Shown here piece after piece: positions 11,868 to 23,449 of a DNA stretch of 64,000 bases (position 1 is the stretch's first letter; each line of letters opens with the position of its first letter). The translations under genes and the position numbers were made by a program. The notes beneath the pieces are model-generated. The model was not told where the DNA came from, ran no database searches, and saw only the letters and a list, made by a program, of their open reading frames with translations. Source of the DNA: Tethya wilhelma (Eukaryota > Porifera > Demospongiae > Tethyida > Tethyidae); assembly GCA_964030475.1 (NCBI GenBank), contig CAXIPT010000003.1, positions 1,659,058-1,723,057 of the forward strand, in the 5' to 3' direction.

Positions 11868-12374
11868 TCTTCTTCCTCATTATGTGCTTCTGAGTGAGTA
11901 CTTATAAACAAAGTGGGCCTAATAAAGTGCCAGTAGTGTAGCATTGTCAGGTCCTGGTCCCTAGAGTGTATTGGTAATGGGTCATTAAACTTTCATGCAT
12001 ATAACTGTCGTAGTCACCACATACTACAAATAATTATCTTACAACTGGGAAAATTCCCAATCTACCACAGTAGAAAAAACCACTCCATATCTTGGTAATT
12101 CACAGATAACTAATTAATCCATATTTGGATATGAACCAGATGGCTTACAAATCCATGCGGACATAATTATGGTACAATATTATTCACAATCCTATTTGCA
12201 GTAAGTAGAAAGTGAGAGAGAGAGAGTGAAAGTTCAGAGAAAACACTGAGTCCATTTTGGAGTAAAGCAGTACATTTTGACAACAAGTTGTCTTTCAGTG
12301 CTAACAAGGTAAGATTAATCTAGTACTTGTCATACCTTATAGACTTCCCAATTGCTGCATCTACTCTATAGGCT
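11868..12374 (+). promoter_or_regulatory. Duplicated upstream region and 5'UTR intron of copy 2
   Basis: Near-identical to 4436-4953. The 63-nt 5'UTR intron runs from the GTAAGA donor at 12309 to the acceptor ending at 12371, three bases from the ATG. The high identity implies a recent duplication or gene conversion. Confidence 0.7.
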
Positions 12375-14708
12375 ATGGCTCAACAACGACATCAGCACAC
12401 ACCCACAATTGGGTTTAGTTCAATTCAACTCCTAAAGGATCAAATTATTGGTATGGGATCGTATGGCTCTGTTTGCAAGGCTCTGTGTGACAATCTGCTA
12501 TGTGCTGCTAAGATCATTCACCCAACTCTTTTCGATCCAAATGCACACCAACAAATTGAAGGTCAAGGAGAACATAGACTACCCATTCGTCGATTCATGC
12601 AGGAGTGTGATTTATTGAGTGCAATAAGACATCCCAATATTGTACAGTTCCTGGGCATACATCAAGATCCTGAATTTAGATTGCCAGTTCTATTAATGGA
12701 GCTCATGGACGATAGCTTGACCCATTTCTTGGAGAGCTCACAGGATGCAGTCCCGTACCACATCCAAGTCAACATTTGCAATGACATTACCTTAGCCATT
12801 TTTTATCTCCATAACAATGGAATCACTCACAGAGATCTCTCTAGCAACAATGTGTTGCTGCGTGGAAATGTGATAGCCAAAGTAACAGATTTTGGAATGG
12901 CAAAACTTGCTGACATAAATCCTCAAGCTGGTCGTGTGTCCTTTACAATGTGCCCAGGTACAGAAGCTTACATGCCTCCTGAGGCAGTTACAAATCCACC
13001 TGTTTACACTGAAAAGATTGACTGCTTTTCAATTGGAACACTTATCATCCAGATCCTGACCAGGTGCTTCCCTAAACCAGGAGATCGACTCAAGACCATT
13101 CAAATAGACCATCCTGAGTATCCAAGTGGTACTGTCGATGTGAGAGTTTCAGAAATTGAACGACGCCATAACCACATCAGTCTAGTTGATCCCAACCACC
13201 CTCTCTTACCAATTGCACTTGAGTGTCTCAAGGACAGTGATGTTGAACGTCCTTCAGCTGAGGAACTCTGTCATAGAGTAGCATCTCTGAAAGATACTCT
13301 TCAATTCACAGAAAGTGTTAGAAGAGCTCAACAAAGACCAGAGCAAAAAGATGATGAGATCCGCCAAATGAGACTAGAACATGGTCAGCAAATCCAAAGA
13401 CTTGAACAGATCATTGAGTCACAAAACGACCGGCACTTACGAGAAAAAAATAAGATTATTCTAGAAAAGGAAGAGATCATACAAGTCATGAATGTAGCAA
13501 TTGAATCTGGCCAACAAGAATGTCAACAGCTGACCAAAACTAACTTAGACCAACAGAGAAAACTGCAACAGCAACTTGAATCAAGTGAACAAGTGACAGC
13601 TCAATTTCAGACACGAATTCAGGAACTAGAACAAGAGCTGAAGAGAAAATCATCAACTGAAGCACTACAACTGAGCCTCAGAGACAGCCTCCAGACTCAT
13701 CAATCTGACACCAGTGCAACTGTGACGGCAAATAGAGACAGCTTCACACTGAGGTGGGGAGAGGGCAAGGAGGCACCACTCAAGATGGCCAGAGTATCTA
13801 ATGCTGTTGTTGATGGTGAGATGGTGTACTTCAGTTGTGGTGCTCAAATCACAGCGTACGACTCAAGAAATGAGTCCTGGGAACAACTTCCAGACTCTCC
13901 TTACTCACACAGCTCTCTAGCAGTAATCCGTAGCTCCTTAACTGCCATTGGTGGGGAGGGTAGTGGTGATAAGTTGACCAATAAGCTCTTCAGCCTCACA
14001 GGGGAAGGTAGGAGTAATAGATGGAACAAAGCGTTCCCACCAATGCCCACTAAGAGATCACACACAATAGCAGTTTGGAACGACCAATATTTGATTGTTG
14101 CGGGAGGAATAACAGATCAATTCTTGAAGTCACCAAAAACATTAAAAACAGTGGAATTCATGAATATTGATACACAACAATGGTCATCTGCTGCAGACCT
14201 TCCTGAACGACTCTACATGGGCTCGGGAACCATCTGTTATAAATGTCTCTACATTGGTGGAGAGTCGAATGATAGTGAATCAGAAGCTACCAAGTCAGTA
14301 TACACCTGCACCCTAGCTGACCTTTTACTACGTTCTGAGACAAAATCACGAGTAGAACGTGGTATAACTCAATCTTTATCACTTATCAACATCAATCCAA
14401 CCAAGTCAGACTCTACCATATGGAGCTCCATCGCTGATCTACCATGTTCAAGTTCCACTTTTGTAACAATTCATGATCAGTATTTAGCTGTGGGTGGTGG
14501 GGATCACAAAGACAATGGTACTACTTCAGATGTTTATCAATACCATCCCACCTCTAACACATGGGATGTCATCAGTAAGATGAACACTAGTCGACGTTTG
14601 TGTTTTGCAGCTGTTCTCCCCACCAATGAACTAATGGTGGTGGGCGGCTTCACTAGTGATAATTGTGACAGTGAAACTGACTCAGTAGAAATAGGAACTG
14701 TTGAATGA
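12375..14708 (+). CDS. TKL-like kinase / coiled coil / Kelch protein, copy 2 (intact)
   Basis: A 777-aa single-exon product. The kinase (1-305) keeps the glycine loop GMGSYG, Lys46, HRDLSSNN (152-159), DFG (172-174) and PPEA. The coiled coil is shorter than in other copies and has lost some of the heptads found elsewhere. The Kelch part starts at about residue 455 (SFTLRWGEG) and ends DSVEIGTVE. The promoter and leader are nearly the same as copy 1, but the Kelch blades have diverged clearly from it. It has no membrane segment. Confidence 0.9.
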   Translation: MAQQRHQHTPTIGFSSIQLLKDQIIGMGSYGSVCKALCDNLLCAAKIIHPTLFDPNAHQQIEGQGEHRLPIRRFMQECDLLSAIRHPNIVQFLGIHQDPEFRLPVLLMELMDDSLTHFLESSQDAVPYHIQVNICNDITLAIFYLHNNGITHRDLSSNNVLLRGNVIAKVTDFGMAKLADINPQAGRVSFTMCPGTEAYMPPEAVTNPPVYTEKIDCFSIGTLIIQILTRCFPKPGDRLKTIQIDHPEYPSGTVDVRVSEIERRHNHISLVDPNHPLLPIALECLKDSDVERPSAEELCHRVASLKDTLQFTESVRRAQQRPEQKDDEIRQMRLEHGQQIQRLEQIIESQNDRHLREKNKIILEKEEIIQVMNVAIESGQQECQQLTKTNLDQQRKLQQQLESSEQVTAQFQTRIQELEQELKRKSSTEALQLSLRDSLQTHQSDTSATVTANRDSFTLRWGEGKEAPLKMARVSNAVVDGEMVYFSCGAQITAYDSRNESWEQLPDSPYSHSSLAVIRSSLTAIGGEGSGDKLTNKLFSLTGEGRSNRWNKAFPPMPTKRSHTIAVWNDQYLIVAGGITDQFLKSPKTLKTVEFMNIDTQQWSSAADLPERLYMGSGTICYKCLYIGGESNDSESEATKSVYTCTLADLLLRSETKSRVERGITQSLSLININPTKSDSTIWSSIADLPCSSSTFVTIHDQYLAVGGGDHKDNGTTSDVYQYHPTSNTWDVISKMNTSRRLCFAAVLPTNELMVVGGFTSDNCDSETDSVEIGTVE

Positions 14709-15773
14709 AAAGTACTGAGCAATTTTACAACTTACTTATTTCAAACTGATATACATGATAATCAGATTCATTTTGATGAATAAATGTGCATTATTTTGAA
14801 TTTACTCGTAGATATACATATTCAATGCTTTATATATGTTTTTATGTAACTCTAATCTTATTACAAGTTGTGAAATTTCTTAAAAAATATGCAGACTGAG
14901 TGTATAGGAATGGACAGTGTTGCAAAATGCCACAAGGCATGCATGTCTCAATTCCAGCAAATTACTACTTCACAAAAAATTTCACTGGAAAAGCACAGAA
15001 TAGATGGTATTAGTTCTTTATAGTTGTGGGTTGGCAACTACCAGTCAAACTGGATTTGCACAGGCAACCATAGTCAAGATCTTGACCATCTAATATTTCT
15101 ATTTCAAACATTTGAATGCTGATAAAATTTGATTTAGACCCATGATTGTATACAGCAAAATAATCGCCATGATAACATTGCTGCATGGCAATAACATTTA
15201 CCAACTTGGATTGTTCTGAAATTTCCCTTTTAACCACCATTATATGATAAAGTTTTGACTTGCACCAAAGTCTCATCTTGACCGTTAACCATCATCTTGA
15301 CCGGGGTCATGGGTGCAGGTACAAAGGGACTGGCATGCAGTTTAATGATAGCATACTGTACCACTCATATAAGAAATAATGAGAGGAGATTATAGGGACA
15401 AAATGTTGATGACTCATACTGTTATCAATGCATTCCTGGCAATGTTATAGTATATACGTATATACATATACTGGTTACATACTAAACAGAAAACCTTAAA
15501 CAGTAAAAATTCCCTTGATCTATTACGGTAAAAACATTGCATAGTATAGTATTTCACAGACTACTACCATATTTGGATACACATAACCAGATTTCTTACA
15601 GCACAATTTGTAAACATTATAGCATGTGACACAGTTATATTATTGACTATCAGGCCTGAATACATTTAAAACAGAGACAGAGAGTTAACAGAAGATACTA
15701 AGTCTAGGAGAAATTGAATGGTTATAACTTACACAACTAAAAAATTGAAGGCAAGATTCCACACTGTCAGGCT
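14709..15773. other. Spacer between copy 2 and the next copy
   Basis: AT-rich. A short piece near 14910-14970 (ATAGGAATGGACAGTG, AATTACTACTTCAC) resembles one arm of the foldback family. No gene seen. The last part has weak upstream-region similarity and no obvious acceptor as close to the ATG as in intact copies. Confidence 0.5.
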
Positions 15774-18186
15774 ATGGCCCAGCAACAACATCAAGATACA
15801 CCCACAATTGGGTTTAGATCAATTCAACTTCTAAAGGATCAAACTCTCGGTATTGGATCGTATGGCTCTGTTTGCAAGGCTCTGTGTGATGATCTGCTAT
15901 GTGCTGCTAAAATCATTCACCCAACTCTTTTTGATCCAAATGCACACTAACAAATAAAACATCAAAGAGAACACAGACTACCCATTCGTCGTTTCATGCA
16001 GGAGTGCAAGTTCATGAGTGTGATAAGGCATCCCAATATCGTACAGTTCCTGAGCACACACCAAGATCCTCAAACTGGCTTGCCAGTTCTACTAATGGAG
16101 CTCATGGATGATAGCTTGACCTACTTCTTAAAGCTCTCACAGGATACAGTCCCATACCACATCCAAGTTAACTTTTGCCATGACATCTCCTTGGCCATTT
16201 CGTACCTCCACTCCAATGGAATCACTCACAGGGATCTCTCTAGTAATAATGTTGCTGCATGGAAATGTGATAGCCAAAGTAACAGATTTCGGAATGGCAA
16301 AGTTTGGTGACATAAACCTTCAAGCTACTCGTGTGTCCTATACATTGTGTCCAGGTACAGATGCCTACATGCCTCCTGAAGCTGTGAAAGAAAAACCAAC
16401 CTACACAGAAAAGATTGACTGCTTTGCGATTGGAACACTCATCATCCAGATCTTGACCAGATGCTTCCCTGAACCTGGAGATCGACTCAAGGCTATCCAA
16501 ATAGATCATCCTCAATATCCCTCTGGCAGTACAGTTTATATGCCTGTTCCAGAAATTGAAAGAAGACAAAACCACATCAGTCTAGTTGATCCTAACCACC
16601 CTCTCCTACCAATTGCACTCAACTGCTTCAAGGACAATGATATTGAACGTCCATCAGCTCAGGAGTTGTGTCAAAGAGTAGCAGCTCTGAAAGAAACACC
16701 TCAGTTCACAGAAAGTGTTACAAAAGCTCAACAAGTACCAGAACCAGCTGGTATAACTGAGAGAGAGAAAGAAATACGACAACAAATTCAAGACAAAGAT
16801 AACATCGTACAACAAAAATATGAGGAGATTTGTCAGATGAGACAAGAACATGCTCACCAAGTACAAAGACTTCAACAAATCATTGGGTCACAAAACAACC
16901 GTTTGCAACAAAATGATAACATCATAAGAAAAACTAAGGAAATCATACGAAATAAAAATTACATCATAAGAGAGAATAAACAGAGTATTGCAACTAATCA
17001 ACAAGAATGCCAACAACTGCAAGGAACTATCAGTGACCTACAGAGACAACTGCGACAGGTCACTCAGCAACTTGAATCTTGTCAACAAGTGACAGCTCAA
17101 TTTCAGACACGAATCCAGGAACTAGAACAAGAGCCACGTAGAAAATCATCAACTGAGGTACCAGCTAAACCACAACCAAGCCTCAGAGACCCTCCACAGA
17201 TTCATCACTCTGACACCAGCACTAGAACAGCCACAGCAACCAGGGACAGCCTCACACTGAAGTGGAGAGTGGGCGAAAAGGCTCCATGTGAAATGGGTAG
17301 ACAGTGTAATGCTGCTGTTGATGGTGAGATGGTGTACTTAAGAGCAGATGGTAAAACTATTTATGCCTACAATTCTAGAAAAGAGACCTGGGAATACTGC
17401 ATACAAAATCAAACTTCATACTATTCTCTAGTAGTCATCCGAACCTTCCTAACTGCTATTGGTGGGAGGGACAGAGATGGTAAGGTGACCAATCAGCTCT
17501 TCAGTCTCATTAAAAAAGGTAGCAGTAAGAGATGGAGAGAGGTGTTCCCACTAATGCCCACCAAGAGATCATCAACAATAGCAGTGTGCACTTGGCAAGC
17601 TTTGATAGTTGCTGGAGGATATCAAGACAGGAAGACAATGAGAACAGTGGAAGTCATGCACATTGATACAAAACAATGGTCATCTGCTGTAGACCTTCCT
17701 GAACCACTTATTGATGCCACAGTGACCGTCTGCCGTGAACATGTCTACATTGGTGGAGGAGCAAACAACAGTGGAACTATCAAGTCAGTATACACCTGCA
17801 CTCTGGCTGACCTTTTCCAGTCTAATCGATCAAGATCACTAGCAGTAGGAAAGCATTCAGCTCAAACTCTTTCATTAACAACCAAGTCTATCGTATACAT
17901 ATGGAGCAAAGTTGCCAATCTCCGAGTTAAAGTATCCACTCTTGTTACACTTCATGATCAACTGCTAGCTATTGGAGGCAGGGATTCTGAAGGTAGACCC
18001 ACTTCAAATGTTTATCAATACCATCCCACCTCCAACACATGGGAGCTCATCAGTCAGATGAATACTAGTCGATGCATGTGTTGTGCTGCTGTTCTCTCCA
18101 CCAATGAACTAATGGTAGTGGGCGGCATTACAACTAGTATTTTAGACAGTGAAACGAACTCAGTAGAAATAGGAACTTTAGTCTAG
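15774..18186 (+). pseudogene. Disrupted kinase-Kelch gene (nonsense plus 2-nt deletion)
   Basis: The expected start ATGGCCCAGCAACAAC is at 15774. Codon 59 is TAA (15948-15950) where paralogues have CAA (HQQ becomes H-stop-Q). The frame continues to the catalytic loop, where AATAATGTTGCTGC lacks two bases compared with AACAATGTGTTGCTGC (near 16248-16252). After that the downstream frame carries DFG, the C-lobe, a long coiled coil and a complete Kelch region to 18186. With two independent lesions this is a pseudogene. A protein of coil plus Kelch could still be made only from an internal start. Confidence 0.9.
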
Positions 18187-19066
18187 AGCAATAATATAAT
18201 ATTATTTACTTTACTTCCCGATATCAAATGAGAGGTGGTTGTGATTAATCACTAGAGTGTACCATAAATTATCTGAAATTTTCACGTCTCTAAAAAGTTT
18301 TGCTTCTTATGATTGACCAAAAGGGAGGGCAGAGAGGAGAATTAGAATGCTTCATCTAGTATATAATACTTGCCAAAACTATATATATTAGCTGAAATTA
18401 ATAACAATGTTAATTCAGCAATCAGATTATAATTTAGACATGCAAGGAATTCAATCATAATGACTTTCGAAATCGAGAGCTAGTTTGCAGACTTGTAACA
18501 TTAAACATATCTATCCCATAGTATTGACAATTAAATTGATCGTGAATGACATGCACATACATAACACATCCAATTGCATGCTATATATGTGGTCATTTTC
18601 ATGCACATTGAACAAAGACAAACAGCAAATTTACCAACTGCAATGTAAATTTTATATTATAATACACTCTATAGCTATTAAATGGACCATGATGGTGGAA
18701 CACACAACAGCAATCCATATGACAACAGGTGTGTGCATGATTGTTAGTTATTCTTATGTTATATTACACTTTCAATGTTTTTATTAGTTGTTCATAAACT
18801 GGCCTATAGTTGCTTGTGTATATACACGCAGTTTATTATTTGAGTTTAAATAAAATGTTGATATAAACAGTAGGTTTAGTCAATACATGTTTACAGCAAA
18901 CAAAAGAACTTTAACTGAAAGTTTTAGACATGCATTAGTCTGATACGAGTTAAATAGTTCACCTTGATAACTATTATAGACACCTCACAAAACTATAACA
19001 AGGTATAACAAATATTATAGTCAAAAATTTTAGTCTTCACAAATGCTTATTTCTATTCTATAGGCT
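18187..19066 (+). promoter_or_regulatory. Spacer and upstream region of copy 3 (also present inverted at 30.9-31.8 kb)
   Basis: About 18280-19050 recurs as a reverse complement at about 30943-31760. A smaller part (18660-18730) is shared with about 22250-22325. The region ends in a 5'UTR acceptor (TTCTATAG) three bases before the ATG. No protein gene was recognised. Confidence 0.7.
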
Positions 19067-21484
19067 ATGGCCCAGCAACAACATCAGGACACACCCACAA
19101 TTGGGTTTAGATCAATTCAACTTCTAAAGGATCAAACTCTTGGTATTGGATCATATGGCTTTGTTTGCAAGGCTCTGTGTGATGATTTGCTCTGTGCTGC
19201 TAAGATCATTCATCCAACTCTTTTTGATCCAAATGTACACCAACAAATCGAATATCAAAAAGAACACAGACTACCCATTCGTCGTTTCATGCAGGAGTGT
19301 GAGTTCATGAGTGCAATAAGACATCCCAATATTGTACAGTTCCTGGGCACACACCAAGATCCTCAAACTGGCTTGCCAGTTCTACTAATGGAGCTCATGG
19401 ATGATAGCTTGACCTACTTCTTAAAGCTCTCACAGGATACAGTCCCATACCACATCCAAGTTAACTTTTGCCATGACATCACCTTGGCCATTTCTTACCT
19501 CCACTCTAATGGAATCACTCACAGGGATCTCTCTAGCAATAACGTGCTACTACGTGGAAATGTGATAGCCAAAATAACAGATTTTGGAATGGCAAAGCTT
19601 GGTGACTTAAACCCTCTAGCTACTCATGTTTCTTTTACATTGTGTCCAGGTACACATGCCTATATGCCTCCTGAAGCTGTAAAAGATAAACCTATGTATT
19701 CAGAAAAAATTGACTGCTTTGCAATTGGAACACTCATCATCCAGATCTTGACCAAATGCTTCCCTGAACCTGGAGATCGACTCAAGGCTATACAAATAGA
19801 CCATCCTCAATATCCATCAGGCAGTACAGTTTATATGCCTGTTCCAGAAATTGAAAGAAGACAAAACCACATTAGACTAGTTGATCCAAAACACCCTCTC
19901 CTACCAATTGCACTCGACTGTCTCAAGGACAGTGATGTCAACCGTCCATCAGCTCAGGAGCTGTGTCAAAGAATAGCAGCAGTGAAAGAAACACCTCAGT
20001 TTATAGAAAGTGTTAGGAGAACTCAAGATGCACCAGAACCAGCTGGTATTACAACTGAGAGAGAGGAAGAACTACAAGAACAAGTTCAAGACAAAGATGA
20101 CATCATACAACAAACAGATGAGGAGATTTGTCGGATAAAACAAGAACACGCACATCAAATACAAAGACTTCATCAAATCATTAGGTCACAAAACAGCCAT
20201 TTGCAACAAAACGATAAACTCATACAAGAGAATAATGACATCATACGAAATAAAAATTACATCATACGAGAGAATGAACAGAGCATTTCAACTAGTCAAC
20301 AAGAATGCCAACAACTGAGAGGAACCATTAGTGGCCTAGAGAGACAGCTGCGACAGGTCACTCAGCAACTTGAATCTAGTCAACAAGTGATGGCTCAATT
20401 TCAGACACGAATCCAGGAACTAGAACAACAGCCAATTAGAAAATTATCAACTGAAGTACTAGGTAAACCACAACCAAGCCTCAGAGCCACCCCACAGACT
20501 CATCACTCTAAAACTAGCTCTAGAACAACCACAGCAACCAGGGACAGCCTTGCACTGAGGTGGAGAGAGGGCAAGAAGGCACCACATGAGATGAATAGAG
20601 CATCTAATGCTACTGCTGATGATGAGATAGTGTATCTCAGAGCTCAAAAACAAAGTATTTATGCTTACAACTCAAAAAACGAGACCTGGGAACAACTCTT
20701 AGATTGTCCAAATGCATACTGTTCTCTAGTAGTCATCAAAAACTCTCTAACTACAATTGGTGGTGAGGACGTTGATGATATACAAACTAATCAGCTTTTT
20801 AGCCTCAGCACAAAAAGTTCGAGTCCAACCTGGAGAGAGGTGCTCCCACCAATGCCCACCAAGAGATCATCACCAATAGCAGTGACCACTGGACAAGCTC
20901 TAATAGTTGCTGGTGGGGATCAAGACCAGAAGACACTGAGAACAGTGGAAATCATGAAGCTTGATACAAAAAAATGGTCATCTGCTGCAGACCTTCCTAA
21001 ACCACTCTACTCTGCCTCAGTAACCATCTGTAGTGAAAATGTCTACATTGGTGGAGGAGCAAATGACAGTAAAGCTATCAATTCAGTATACACTTGCACT
21101 CTGGCTGATCTCTTCAGGTCTTGTCGATCACGATTGCCAGGAATACGTTTAGCTCAATCTCTATCACTCACCAGTCCACCCAAGACTAATGTATGGAGCA
21201 AAGTTACTGATCTTCCAGTTACTATATTCACATGTGTTACACTTCATGATAGACTATTAGCTATTGGAGGCAGGAATTTTAAAAGCAGACCCACTTCAGA
21301 TGTATATCAATACCATCCCACTTCCAACACATGGGAGGTCATCAGTCAGATGAATACTAGTCGACATCAGTGTTTTGCAGCTGTTCTCCCCACCAATGAA
21401 CTAATGGTGGTGGGCGGCTACACTACAGTAGTAGGAGTTGGGACTGTAAAAACTGACTCCATAGAAATAGCAACTCTCATCTAG
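19067..21484 (+). CDS. TKL-like kinase / coiled coil / Kelch protein, copy 3 (intact)
   Basis: An 805-aa single-exon protein. Kinase: glycine loop GIGSYG (26-31), Lys46, HRDLSSNN (152-159), DFG (172-174), PPEA. The coiled coil (about 330-470) is long and contains repeated NDIIRNKNYIIREN-type heptads. Kelch repeats run from about 493 to the end, with a distinctive C-terminal insertion (TTVVGVGTVKTD) before SIEIATLI. It lies downstream of a broken paralogue in the same orientation, and has its own leader and 5'UTR acceptor. Confidence 0.9.
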   Translation: MAQQQHQDTPTIGFRSIQLLKDQTLGIGSYGFVCKALCDDLLCAAKIIHPTLFDPNVHQQIEYQKEHRLPIRRFMQECEFMSAIRHPNIVQFLGTHQDPQTGLPVLLMELMDDSLTYFLKLSQDTVPYHIQVNFCHDITLAISYLHSNGITHRDLSSNNVLLRGNVIAKITDFGMAKLGDLNPLATHVSFTLCPGTHAYMPPEAVKDKPMYSEKIDCFAIGTLIIQILTKCFPEPGDRLKAIQIDHPQYPSGSTVYMPVPEIERRQNHIRLVDPKHPLLPIALDCLKDSDVNRPSAQELCQRIAAVKETPQFIESVRRTQDAPEPAGITTEREEELQEQVQDKDDIIQQTDEEICRIKQEHAHQIQRLHQIIRSQNSHLQQNDKLIQENNDIIRNKNYIIRENEQSISTSQQECQQLRGTISGLERQLRQVTQQLESSQQVMAQFQTRIQELEQQPIRKLSTEVLGKPQPSLRATPQTHHSKTSSRTTTATRDSLALRWREGKKAPHEMNRASNATADDEIVYLRAQKQSIYAYNSKNETWEQLLDCPNAYCSLVVIKNSLTTIGGEDVDDIQTNQLFSLSTKSSSPTWREVLPPMPTKRSSPIAVTTGQALIVAGGDQDQKTLRTVEIMKLDTKKWSSAADLPKPLYSASVTICSENVYIGGGANDSKAINSVYTCTLADLFRSCRSRLPGIRLAQSLSLTSPPKTNVWSKVTDLPVTIFTCVTLHDRLLAIGGRNFKSRPTSDVYQYHPTSNTWEVISQMNTSRHQCFAAVLPTNELMVVGGYTTVVGVGTVKTDSIEIATLI

Positions 21485-21603
21485 AGATCTGTCTTAACAT
21501 GTACTAAATGTGAGTATGTATTGAAATCTAAACAGACTGCACATTATACCACAGAAAAGCAACTGAAACAATAACTGACATTGTAAAGTGTGCGCATGCC
21601 TAG

Positions 21604-21644
<41 letters not shown>

Positions 21645-22522
21645 TGTGTGTGTGTGTGTGTGTGTGCATGTGTTCATAAATTTTTTGCATGCATGTATGT
21701 CATAATAATTTAATTGTAAGCAGTATTTGTCTGATGCTTTCTTTTAAAAATGTGATGACTGAAAAATGCATGAGCTACTTTTATGGTAAAAATTTGAAAT
21801 GTATATGCGACAGAATGGATGTAACCAATGGTGCCGTAATCAACTTAGACTGACCAGCTAGAGATATATATTGGGATATTATGAATTAATGCATACGCAA
21901 TAGCATGAGAATCAGGGATAGATAATATATGGAAGTTTCTGCATGTACATTATAATGCTCGCCAAATTTATTGCAACTGTAATTCCACAGATATAATTCA
22001 GCCAAAGACTCAAACCATGCAAGTAGAGGGATTACAAACATCTCTCCCATGATTAGTATTAACAAACTGACCATGAATTGCACTCATTTATGTTAACAAA
22101 CACTACAGCTCCATGGGTGCACTTGGCCGCATATATGAATGTGTAGGCATCAGTTGATCTCTTAGCAACAAACTACACGTATATAAGTGACACTTCTACT
22201 CAACTAGCAAATTTACCAACTGCATGCATTGTATACAAAATGTGGGCTATATATAATACACTCTATAGCTATTAAATGGACCATGATGGTGGAACACACA
22301 ACAGCAACAGTCCATGACAACAGGTATAATATTAATAGTGATACTAACAAACATGTAGGAGTGGGATCAACAACAGTAATACAAGACAGTAAACTGTGTT
22401 CCCTAGCTAGCTGTGCTCGTATTTTTATTACAAGCACACAAAAGTTCCTACTGACTGAAACTTGAACTCAGAATCAAAACTGCCCATGCTGATTTGAGAG
22501 GAGCACTCAATCAACTATAAAC
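21485..22522. other. Spacer with GT microsatellite and shared promoter-like patch
   Basis: A (GT)n tract lies at about 21608-21665. About 22230-22325 matches 18640-18730 (CTATTAAATGGACCATGATG, CACACAACAGCAA), so part of the kinase-gene upstream module also sits upstream of the secreted-protein gene. No coding exon was recognised. Confidence 0.6.
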
Positions 22523-23449
22523 ATGCCATTGAATGGTAGAGAGACTGTCGTTGCTACTCTCTGTGTGATTCTTATGCTCACAACTCGTACGCAGCAACAA
22601 AAAACCATAAGCATCATAGTATTGACAAGTGGAGGGGATAACCAGTGTGCTCCAGCCGAAGAACTAGAGAGGGCGCAGAATGAAACTGACCAGACAGTGA
22701 TAAAACTGCTGTCAGAATACATTTCCGAGACATATCCAGTATACGAATGCAATGGTACAACTGGATGGAGGCAATTGGCGTTCATAAACATGAGTGACTC
22801 CAGTTACAACTGTCCTCCTGGACTCCAACTGAGCTCACACTCTACTGGGAGGACATGTGGACGTGCTCCCTCCAATAGAGCAAGCTGTTCGTCAACTACT
22901 CTCAGTGCTGAAGGAACTGAGTATAGTCAAGTGTGTGGAAGGATAAAAGGTTATCAATTTGGAGGACCTGGTGCATTTGTTGGGTTTGTCAAATTTTCTC
23001 AGGGAATTGACAGTTGGTATGTTTCTGGTGTTAGTCTGACACATGGACAGCCTGGTGCACGACAGCACATTTGGACATTTGCCAATGCATACTCAGACTC
23101 GGATATTGACAAAAACTTTCGAGATCTGGAATTATACCAATGTCCTTGTGACAATGACAACCCATTAGTTGTCTCACCACCCTTTGTGGGCAGCGATTAT
23201 TTCTGTGAAAGTGGTACAAGTCGTTCTTGGACCACTCCTTATCCTGGTGTGTTCTTTCCAGACGACCCCCTCTGGGATGGACAGGGCTGTTCATCCACTA
23301 GCACATGCTGTCAGTTTAACAACCCTCCATGGTTCGCAAAGGACCTACCCAACCCTACAACTGAGGATATCGAGCTACGTCTGTGTGCTGAAGAAACTTT
23401 AGCACATGATGATACACGACTAGAGCTCATTGAACTCTACATAAAATAA
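22523..23449 (+). CDS. Secreted cysteine-rich protein of an invertebrate family of unknown function
   Basis: A 308-aa single-exon protein. An N-terminal hydrophobic stretch (about residues 8-20, VVATLCVILMLTT) looks like a signal peptide. The mature part has about 18 cysteines and the motifs GVSLTHG, HIWTFA, YQCPCDND, FVGSDYFCESG, DPLWDGQGC, CCQFNNPPWF and ELRLC. I recognise this motif set as a recurring module of secreted or extracellular proteins in sponges and cnidarians, without a known activity. An N-terminal coil-like stretch (about 40-75) precedes it. It is unrelated to the surrounding kinase array and appears intact. A matrix or ligand role is speculation. Confidence 0.75.
   Translation: MPLNGRETVVATLCVILMLTTRTQQQKTISIIVLTSGGDNQCAPAEELERAQNETDQTVIKLLSEYISETYPVYECNGTTGWRQLAFINMSDSSYNCPPGLQLSSHSTGRTCGRAPSNRASCSSTTLSAEGTEYSQVCGRIKGYQFGGPGAFVGFVKFSQGIDSWYVSGVSLTHGQPGARQHIWTFANAYSDSDIDKNFRDLELYQCPCDNDNPLVVSPPFVGSDYFCESGTSRSWTTPYPGVFFPDDPLWDGQGCSSTSTCCQFNNPPWFAKDLPNPTTEDIELRLCAEETLAHDDTRLELIELYIK

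Noticed and set aside
16180..16310. Overlapping frames read as an alternative gene start (MTSPWPF...)
   Set aside because: It is the out-of-frame reading before the 2-nt deletion in the kinase pseudogene, not a true start.
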